Below are positions 57,209 to 64,000 of a DNA stretch of 64,000 nucleotides, piece by piece. The position numbers and the translations under genes are program-made. The DNA comes from Rhinopomastus cyanomelas (lineage: Eukaryota > Chordata > Aves > Bucerotiformes > Rhinopomastidae). Numbering within the stretch: position 1 is the first letter of the stretch; every line of letters begins with the position of its first letter. The stretch spans positions 62,001 through 126,000 of the forward strand of contig VXBP01007514.1 in the NCBI GenBank assembly GCA_013400115.1, read 5' to 3'. The notes below the pieces were generated by a model. The model saw only the letters and a list, made by a program, of their open reading frames with translations. It made no database searches and had not been told where the DNA came from.

Positions 57209-58100
57209 GGTTTCCTCCAATGCAGATCTCTCAGAAGTTCCTTATTCCTGGCCTTGCCTCCCAGTACGCCCTCACCCCACGCAAGTCCTGTTTTGTGGTG
57301 GAACGTTACGTTACCTCTGTCTGTGAGGAAGCTGCTGCTGTTGCTGCAGAAGTGAGGAATCCCCCGGCATAGAACCTGGAGCTTCATGGTGTCACTTCCT
57401 CCTTCTCCGTCCTGTGCTCTGTTCGTGGGTTCAGCGCTGGCCTTGGCCACCAGCTCCATCCTTGGCCACTGGCTCCGTCCTTGTCCCCTGGGTATTTGTT
57501 TCATTCCCATCTAGGACATAGTTTCCTGTGTTTGCTGGCAAGAACTCACAAGTGTGAAAGGTAAAAGTCTGGGATGAGTTGTACAGAGTTAATTTGATCA
57601 CTGGGCAAGAGAGTGGGATAATCCACTTCTCCTGGGTTGTTTTTTTTTCAATCCACATCATTTTGTCTGGAAAGAGGAGGACAGCAGCGAAGGAGCTGGG
57701 TTCCACGGGCGTTAGCACATCCCTTGTTGTCCTGATGTCTTTAACATCTCTTCTTTAAATGAGACGTTCCACAGCAGCCTCATGAGACCCCAAATCTTAT
57801 TTGGAGAAAGTGAGTCTTGAGGAGGCTGGATGCATCTAACCCACTGACATGGCTGGGAGAGGGCAGGTGGGAGAAGGCTGGAGAGACAGGTGGCTACGAC
57901 CTTCTCTCCCTTCTGCTATGAAATCCCTTTCTCTCTTGCACAGGAATATTTGCTGGAATGTCCAGATTTGTGTTTCTTTTGGTAGCCATGTGGGTGGTTG
58001 GTTGTCCAGGCGCTCTGGTGATGCTGAAACTCTTGGGAAAGGCAGTGAAGGGGCAGGAGCTCCCCAGCAGTGCCAGCTTATGGGAGGTGGGCTGGAGCCT
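57209..58100. other. Unique intron, nothing seen
   Basis: No repeat or exon recognised. Confidence 0.5.
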
Positions 58101-58159
58101 GCGTGATCTGGTTTAGTGGTGGACTTGGCAGAGTTGGATTACTTGTTGGACTTGATGAT

Positions 58160-58447
58160 GCCCTAGGGGAAGGTTAGGTTGGATGTTAGGAATCCCTCAT
58201 GGAAAGGGGGGGGTCAGAGCCTGCAGTCGTAGAATCATTAGGGATTGGAAGGGACCTCAAAAGATCATCTAGTTGGAATGGACTGCCCAGGGCAGTGGTG
58301 GAGTTCCCATCACTGGAGGTGTTGAAGGCCAGCCTGACTGTGGCCCTCAGTGCCCTGATGCGGCCGCTGTGGTGATGTTAGGTCCTGGGCTGGGCTGGCT
58401 GAGCTCAGAGGGCTTTTCCAGCCTCACTCATTCTGTGATTCTGTGAT
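58160..58447 (+). mobile_element. Middle CR1 of a three-level nest
   Basis: GGGGAAGGTTAGGTTGGATG to 58223 and GGAATGGACTGCCCAGGGCA from 58275 to a CATTCTGTGATTCTGTGAT tail. Same group as 3277, 5138 and 27106. Confidence 0.87.
58224..58274 (-). mobile_element. Innermost CR1 tail of a three-level nest
   Basis: GTAGAATCATTAGGGATTGG to AGATCATCTAGTT, about 50 bp, antisense to both hosts. Confidence 0.85.
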
Positions 58448-58490
58448 CTCAAGGGTCTTTTCCAACCTGAAGGATTCTATGATTCCATGA

Positions 58491-60425
58491 TCCCAGTGCC
58501 ATGAAAGCAGTGGGAGCTGGAGACAGTGAGGTGAGCCGGTTGGAGGAGGGTGTTAAGGGGGCAGCAATCACCCTTCCTGGCTTTGGACGGGGAGACACAG
58601 CCCTGGTGCTGTGCCAGGCCAGGCAGGTAGGACATGACCCTCTGCTCCTGCAGAGGGAGGCACTTTGGGAACAGCAGAGGAATTGCAAAAATGCATCGGC
58701 TCCCTTAGAGCAGAGCAGAGCCCCCAGTCTGGATCTCATTTTCACATTAAAATGATGCCTCTGCTCTCCGTTCTCGTTCTGCTGGCATGAAGACTGGGTT
58801 GCTGCGGTAATTGAGAAAAGGTGGGGGAAAACATGTTTTCATGTGCTCTGTGCTCTTTTTCCGTGTGCGTTCTGCAGCTGTGGGTCCGTGCTTTTTTCCT
58901 ACTGTGGGTTTAGGTTCCTTCGAGTAGGAGGGTGAGGAGAACAGAGACAACCCCTGAGAGTGCCTGAAACCCATCCTGGAGACTGAGGGGTGGCTCCGTG
59001 TTGTGTTGTAGAACATCCCTGTTAGTATCTGAGGCTTTCCCCTTTCTGCTCTGAGCCGTGCCCGGAGAAACCCTGCCCCAGCCCCTAAAGCTGCAGAGCA
59101 GCACCAGAGGAAAAGCAAAAGCAGAGGCTGTGCCAGGCAGTCCAAAGGACTGAAACCAGGGCAGGTGTCTGGCAGAGCAGGAAGGGGCTGCAAGGAAAGG
59201 CTCGGTGGCCTCAGCGATGGCCAGCCCCAGCCAGAAAACTTAAAGTGCTGGCAGGCTGAGCCTCTTGTTTGCTCTAAGCTGTTTATTTTGCTGCTGGAGG
59301 ACTTCCTAATCTATTTGGCTGAGTGGAAGCAGCCACAGAATCATTAGGGATTGGAAGGGACCTCAAAAGATCATCTAGTCCAATCCCCCTGCCACAGCAG
59401 GACAACCTAGACCATGGTCTGGAGCTCCCCCTTACCTGTGTTAGGGATCTTTTTCGGTATTTACAACCTTAATCAATCACATATTGACTACCTGCCTGTT
59501 CATTCTCTGGCGTGGAACAAAGGATGGTTGTCTTTGCCAGCTTGTGGGGACACAAAGCCCAGGTCCAAGGCCAGGTCAGCACCAAGCAGAAGCACAAGAA
59601 GCTCTCTGAAAGGACTGGCTCACATCCAGCGTAACATTGCTAAACACCATAATCCTGTGAGCCCTTGCTTCGTAATGCGATAACGAGTTATTAAAGACTA
59701 ATTCAGGGGACTTCAGAGAGGGAAAGTGAGATCCGGGGTCTGTTCTTGGTTTTTTCCCCCACTGTTGGCTCTCCTTCCCTGGCTGAACTGCTTCTCTTGA
59801 CTGGTGCTGTTTCAGGAGTTAATGTTTTTAAAGGTGATTAAAAAGCCTCTTCCTGGGTGTCGGTGCCTGTTCCAGACAATGTGAGCTGTTGTACTGTAGT
59901 CCCTGAGAGCCCAGCTTGCCTCGCAGCCTCTTCCGGGGAAAAGAAACCAGCTGAGCTCTATTGGAGCTTGGGGCACCACAAGAGTTGTTCCTGTGGTGCC
60001 CTGGTCCATGTCAGCACCCAGACGAGGGATGATACTGGAAGCGTCTTGCAGTCCCCTCAGCATCTCAAGTCAAGCATTGCTCGAGTTCCTGGCAAATCCC
60101 AGCAAGGAGATGGTGGTGTGCCAAGTGCCAGGACTGCTGAGGGGCAGGAGCCGGTTCTTGCTTGCTTGGGAAATGAAGCAGGAATGCAGAAAACCCCTAA
60201 AATGCAGGGGAAAGTGCCAGCCATTATTTGCAAACTCGTTAACTTTGGGGCTGGGAGCTCTTGGCAGCTCTGGGCTGTATTCAGAGCAATCCAGATCCTT
60301 ACCCGCTTCTCTCCACAGTGGAGGGGGGGGCTGGCTGTTGCCACCTCAGCTGCTCACTGAGATGCGGTAGAAACCAAAGAGTGATTGGCGAGGAGTGGAA
60401 AAGGTGGAAAGCCACATGGTTTCGG
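58491..60425. other. Mostly unique intron
   Basis: Apart from the CR1 tail at 59335 there is no repeat or exon I recognise. Open frames of 125-167 codons at 59857-60370 overlap each other in different frames and look like chance. Confidence 0.5.
59335..59414 (-). mobile_element. CR1 3' tail
   Basis: CAGAATCATTAGGGATTGGA to CAACCTAGACCATGGTCT, about 80 bp. Confidence 0.9.
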
Positions 60426-61045
60426 TGAATCACAGAATCCTTAGGGATTGGAAGGGACCTTGTGAGATCATCTAGTCCAATCCCCCTGCCACAGCAGCAT
60501 CACCTAGACCAAGTCACACAGGAACACTTCCACACGGGTCCTAAATGTCTCCAGTGAAGGAGACTCCACAGCCTCCCTGGGCAGCCCCTTCCAGTGCTCT
60601 GGCACCCTCACTGTGAAGAAGTTCCTTCTGATATTTACGTGGAACCTCCCCTGTTCCAGCTGACACCCATTGCCACTTGTCCTGTCACTAGATGACACTG
60701 AGCAGAGCCTGGCTCCATCCTCCTGAGACCCACCCTTCACATATTTGTAGACATTAGTGAGGTCACCCTCAGTCTCCTCCAAGCTCAAGAGACCCAGCTC
60801 CCTCAGCCTCTCCTCATAAGGGAGGTGCTCCTCTTCCTTCATCTTCCTCGTTGCTCTATGCTGGGCTTCCTCCAGCAGCTTTGTGTCCTTCTTGAACTGA
60901 GGGGCCCACAGCTGGACACAATACTCCAGATGTGGTCTCACCAGTGCAGAGTAGAGGGGGAGAAGAACCTCTCCCGATCTGCTAACCACCCCCCTTCTGA
61001 TCCACCCCAGGATACCGTTGGTCCTCTTGACCAACAGAGGGTTTG
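60426..61045 (-). mobile_element. CR1 LINE fragment with best-preserved ORF2 end
   Basis: About 620 bp, tail at 60426 (AATCACAGAATCCTTAGGGA). It contains an uninterrupted 176-codon minus-strand frame at 60504-61034 with NGILGWIRRGVVSRSGEVLL, ALVRPHLEYCVQLWAPQF and NIRRNFFTVRVPEHWKGLPR, ending ..FLCDLV. That is the ORF2 C-terminal domain only; no endonuclease or reverse-transcriptase core is present. Confidence 0.95.
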
Positions 61046-62330
61046 GGGTAGCTGAATTCCTTCCAGCTTTTCCAGGCTCTGCCTCCCACAGCAGCTCACA
61101 TCATCGGGCTGTAGATGGAAAGCCACTGCCTTTGGGTGCTGCCTGCACTGTTCCCATTCCCAGGGACTGTGGCCATCCAGGTGATACTTTAGGTGCCACT
61201 TGCAGCTGCAGATTCACACAGGAGCACAGCTTCCTCTCCGGATTTCCAGAGATGTGGTCGTTGACATCCTGACTCCTGAGTGAGCAGCTCCCGCTTCCTC
61301 CACAGCCATGTGTTTCTATCAATTTACTTCTCATTAAAAGTGGGATGTGCTGCAGTAACAGTCAATAGTGAGAGAGCAGTGGAGCTCCATAACCTGTTAA
61401 ATCAGCCCTCTGCTTAGACAGACGGACACCTTAGGCTGCTGCTTGGGGCTTGGAGTGAAATCCAATTGATCCAGCATCCCCCCCAGTCCTGGAACTGTGC
61501 AATGCTCGATGTGGAATGGGGGGAGATGGTTGTGTGCGAGTGACTCTTGCTAAAGAGTTTGGAGAGCGGAAGAGGGATCGATCTTGGGATGATGTGCGTC
61601 ACAGACAGCTTTTTCTGGTGGGTTTTTCATCCTTCTTCCTATGCAAACAAAAAGCAAAAAGAAAAGGGGGAGGTTGAGGGAGCCCACCGTGAAAACCATC
61701 GTCATTAGCAGTGGATTAGTGCTGGGGCAGTGCTCTATCTGCAACAGTAGAAGGTTGTGCCTGGTTTTTACTGGTAATTATTGGTGGGGAGGGCAGGAGG
61801 GAGCCGTGGGGTTTGTCGTCCACCCCATCCCTTTTCAGCCCCACGCTCACCCCCGGCAGTGTTGGCTCTGCTCGTGCTGATGGCAGTTTATTCCCCCTGG
61901 TTTTACTGCAGTCAGATCCCATTTGTTGCCAGCTCCAAGCTCCCTCATGCCCTGTGCTTTGGGAGCGGGGTGCGCCTTGAGCGATGCCGTGGGAGGGGAG
62001 GTGGTGGCGGTGCCCAGCATTCCCTCCCTGCCATCGATTCAGCTCCATCGCAGCTGCAGGCTCTCAGCGAGGTCCTTCTGTGCTGTAAGTGCAAAGGAAG
62101 GGAAGAAAATCAATTCCCATCCGCCGAACGGAGCCCTTTGATTTACTGCCGGCACAGGAAGAAGTTCTTTATCTGCTGCTCCTGGAAAGGATGGCTTTGC
62201 TGTTGGTTATTAGGGCGCGATGCTGGAACAGCCCCCTTCCTCCCAGCCCAGCTATTTTGATAACCTCTACCATCCTGGGGAGTTCACCCTCCTGCTGTTA
62301 CTGCCGGAGCTCTCTCCTGACTGTGCCCCT
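61046..62330. other. Unique intron, nothing seen
   Basis: No CR1 and no recognised exon. Open frames near 61781-62260 have no visible domains. Confidence 0.5.
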
Positions 62331-62944
62331 TGTGGCCCAGAGGGCCAGTGGGCTCCTGGGGTATGTCAAGAAGGGTGAGTCTAGGAGGTCTAGGGAGGTT
62401 CTCCTCTCCCTCTGCTCTGTCCTGCTGAAACCACACCTGGAGAACTGTGTCCAGTTCTGGGCTCCCCAGTCCAAGAGAGACTGGGGTCTACTGGAGAGAG
62501 TCCAGCAGAGGGCTACAGGGATGATGAAGGGACTCGAACACCTCTCATATGAGGAAAGGCTGAGAGAGCTGGGGCTGTTGAGTCTGGAGAGGAGAAGGCT
62601 CAGTGGGATCTCATTAATGTCCGTAAATATCTGAGGGGTGGGGGTCAAGAGGAAGGAACCAGTCTCTTCTCAGTGGTGCCCAGTAATGGGACAAGGAATA
62701 ATGGGGATGAGCTGGAACATAGGAAGTTCCAACTCAATGTGAGGAGAAACTTCTTCCCTGTGAAGGTGACAGAGCCCTGGCCCAGACTGCCCAGAGAGGT
62801 TGTGGAGTCTCCTTCTCTGGACACTTTCAAACCCCTCCTGGATGTTCCCATGTGACCAGATCTAGGGGATCCTGCTCTGGCAGGGGGGTTGAACAGGATG
62901 ATCTTTCGAGTTCCCTTCCAACCTCTCACATCCTGGGATTCTCT
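62331..62944 (+). mobile_element. CR1 LINE fragment, about 615 bp
   Basis: Sense RASGLLGYVKKGESRRSREV, HLENCVQFWAPQSKRDWGLL and HLSYEERLRELGLLSLERRR; a frameshift near 62630; 3' part intact to CCTGGGATTCTCTG. Confidence 0.94.
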
Positions 62945-63109
62945 GCATTAGGAATTACAGGAATGTCGTTATTCCTTTAATTTTGAGCTGTGAGGCTGTG
63001 CAGCCCCATCCCTGCCAAAACAGAGAGCATCAAGGGACTTCAGCTTTTATTTCAAACACCAGGAGACACCAAGAGGATGCAAGTTTGAAGGCAAAATGGT
63101 CTCATTTTA

Positions 63110-63394
63110 CAAGGAGTGTCCAGGGTGGATCATGAACTGGCTGCAGGATAGAAGCCAGAGAGTAGTGGTCAATGGGACAGAGTCAAGTTGGATGCCTGTA
63201 TCTAGGGGAGTCCCCCAAGGGTCAGTACTGAGACCAGTCCTATTCAATCTAGTCATTAATGACTTGGATGAGGGATTAAAACCCACGTGGATGTGTTCCT
63301 GTGCGACTTGGTCTAGGTGATCCTGCTGTGGCAGTGGGATTGGACTAGATGATCTTTCGAGGCCAGTTCCAATCCCTAATGATTCTATGATTCG
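63110..63394 (+). mobile_element. Internally deleted CR1: RT segment joined to 3' tail
   Basis: 63110-63276 encodes part of the reverse-transcriptase domain (WIMNWLQDRSQRVVVNG, GVPQGSVLRPVLFN, INDLDEGL). At about 63277-63284 it switches to the extreme 3' part (AAAACCCACGTGGATGTG) and the TTCGAGGCCAGTTCC tail. The catalytic palm and C-terminal third are missing. This is the only RT sequence seen in the window. Confidence 0.88.
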
Positions 63395-63679
63395 TCTTCG
63401 AGCTGAGGTCCATGCAGAGCAGCAGCGGGAGCTGGGCACCTTGCAGCACTCCTCTGACAGGGAATGATTTGAATAGTCATGACTGCAGGCCAGTGTTTTA
63501 ATTATCTGTAATTGCTAAAACAGGTTAGTGACCGAACGAGCGACGGCAGATGCACAATTGGCCTAATTTGTTGGCAGCAAGTGTGAGCTGATACCCTGGC
63601 AGCGTGATCCGTGCTAATTTGGCAGCTTTGCACAAACAATCCCTCCTGCTTGGAGTTTGGGGTTGCTTCTGGGCTTAGT

Positions 63680-64000
63680 CGTAGAATCACAGGGTTGGAA
63701 GGGACCTCCAAAGTTCATCCAGACCAACCCCCCTACACCAAGCAGGGCCAGTGCTCCCCAGACCAGACTTTGAATGGCTCCAGGGATGGGGGCTCCACCT
63801 CCTCTCTGGGCAGCCTGTTGCAGGGATCCCCCACCCTCAAGTTTGACAACTTCTTCCTCTTGTCCAGCCTCACTCTGCCTTTTTCCAGCTTCAGACTATG
63901 ACCCCTCGTCCTATCATTCCCTGCCCTTGGGAACAGTCTTCCACAGCCTTCAGACAACCCCGTTCAGGGGCTAGAAGGTCCACCCGGAGCCTTCTATTCT
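63680..64000 (-). mobile_element. CR1 LINE 3' fragment, continues past window
   Basis: GTAGAATCACAGGGTTGGAA at the left. The minus strand reads LKLEKGRVRLDKRKKLSNLR and VGDPCNRLPREEVEPPSLEP. Same subfamily as 18021. Confidence 0.93.

Larger units (their letters stand above)
58101..58490 (+). mobile_element. Outer CR1 of a three-level nest
   Basis: Left part 58101-58159 ends GTTGGACTTGATGAT; right part 58448-58490 begins CTCAAGGGTCTTTTCCAACC and ends ATTCTATGATTCCATGA. They read through cleanly when 58160-58447 is removed. Confidence 0.85.
10404..64000 (+). other. KAZRN: KAZRN intron downstream of the exon (partial, over 53 kb)
   Basis: I looked for the next kazrin exon, which in human begins with the LLREEVSRL coiled coil, and did not find it in any frame. 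KAZRN is known for very long 5' introns in mammals, so a single intron of more than 53 kb is plausible. An unrecognised nested gene or alternative first exon cannot be excluded. Confidence 0.65.

Noticed and set aside
63096..63320. An active reverse transcriptase or retron-like gene
   Set aside because: Only part of the RT domain is present, the catalytic palm is missing, and it is fused to a CR1 tail.
1..64000. CRISPR arrays, operons, phage-like or bacterial defence systems
   Set aside because: Composition, CR1 LINEs and a spliced kazrin exon show this is vertebrate nuclear DNA; the tandem arrays are minisatellites without spacers.
1..64000. Endogenous retrovirus or LTR remnants
   Set aside because: I looked for gag/pol/env-like frames, primer-binding sites and paired LTRs and saw none that I could support.

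Overview
This is a vertebrate, almost certainly avian, genomic window. It holds about 60 truncated CR1 LINE fragments in many subfamilies and no SINE or L1 that I could see. It also holds a GC-rich exon of a conserved vertebrate gene. The CR1 load is heavy and the subfamily mix broad. I do not try to name the species.

The only protein-coding segment I can support is one exon at 10226-10403 (+). It reads as the N-terminal coiled-coil exon of KAZRN (kazrin), with a long pyrimidine tract and AG acceptor on the left and a GTGGGTG donor on the right. The rest of the window is intron: about 10.2 kb upstream and at least 53.6 kb downstream. I found no second KAZRN exon. In human this gene lies on 1p36, which to my knowledge corresponds to a GC-rich chicken microchromosome. 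A CpG-dense block (about 9.45-10.9 kb) surrounds the exon and may hold a promoter for isoforms starting at the Met-Met pair. A smaller CpG-rich block lies at about 46.76-47.16 kb.

Region by region: 1-8.3 kb has scattered CR1 fragments, including a CR1-in-CR1 nest at 7.8-8.3 kb. 8.7-9.3 kb has two small minisatellites. 9.4-10.9 kb is the CpG island and exon. 11-36 kb is intron with CR1 pieces about every kilobase, and includes a near-identical 325-bp duplicated block (17.1 kb and 29.8 kb) that looks like a CR1 3' transduction. 36.2-41.4 kb is a 5-kb CR1-free interval. 42-58 kb is again CR1-dense, with a head-to-tail CR1 pair and a single-N gap inside CR1. 58.1-58.5 kb is a three-level nest of CR1 elements. 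60-64 kb has a CR1 with a 176-codon open ORF2 remnant and an internally deleted CR1 that joins reverse-transcriptase sequence directly to a 3' tail.

Almost every long open frame in the window is a CR1 ORF2 C-terminal remnant, its antisense shadow, or a chance frame in GC-rich or repetitive DNA. I found no new multi-gene system, RNA gene, CRISPR array or intact mobile element. The items most worth following up are the transduction-like duplication, the nested CR1s, the exon's altered residues, and the CR1-free and AT-rich stretches that may be conserved non-coding DNA.
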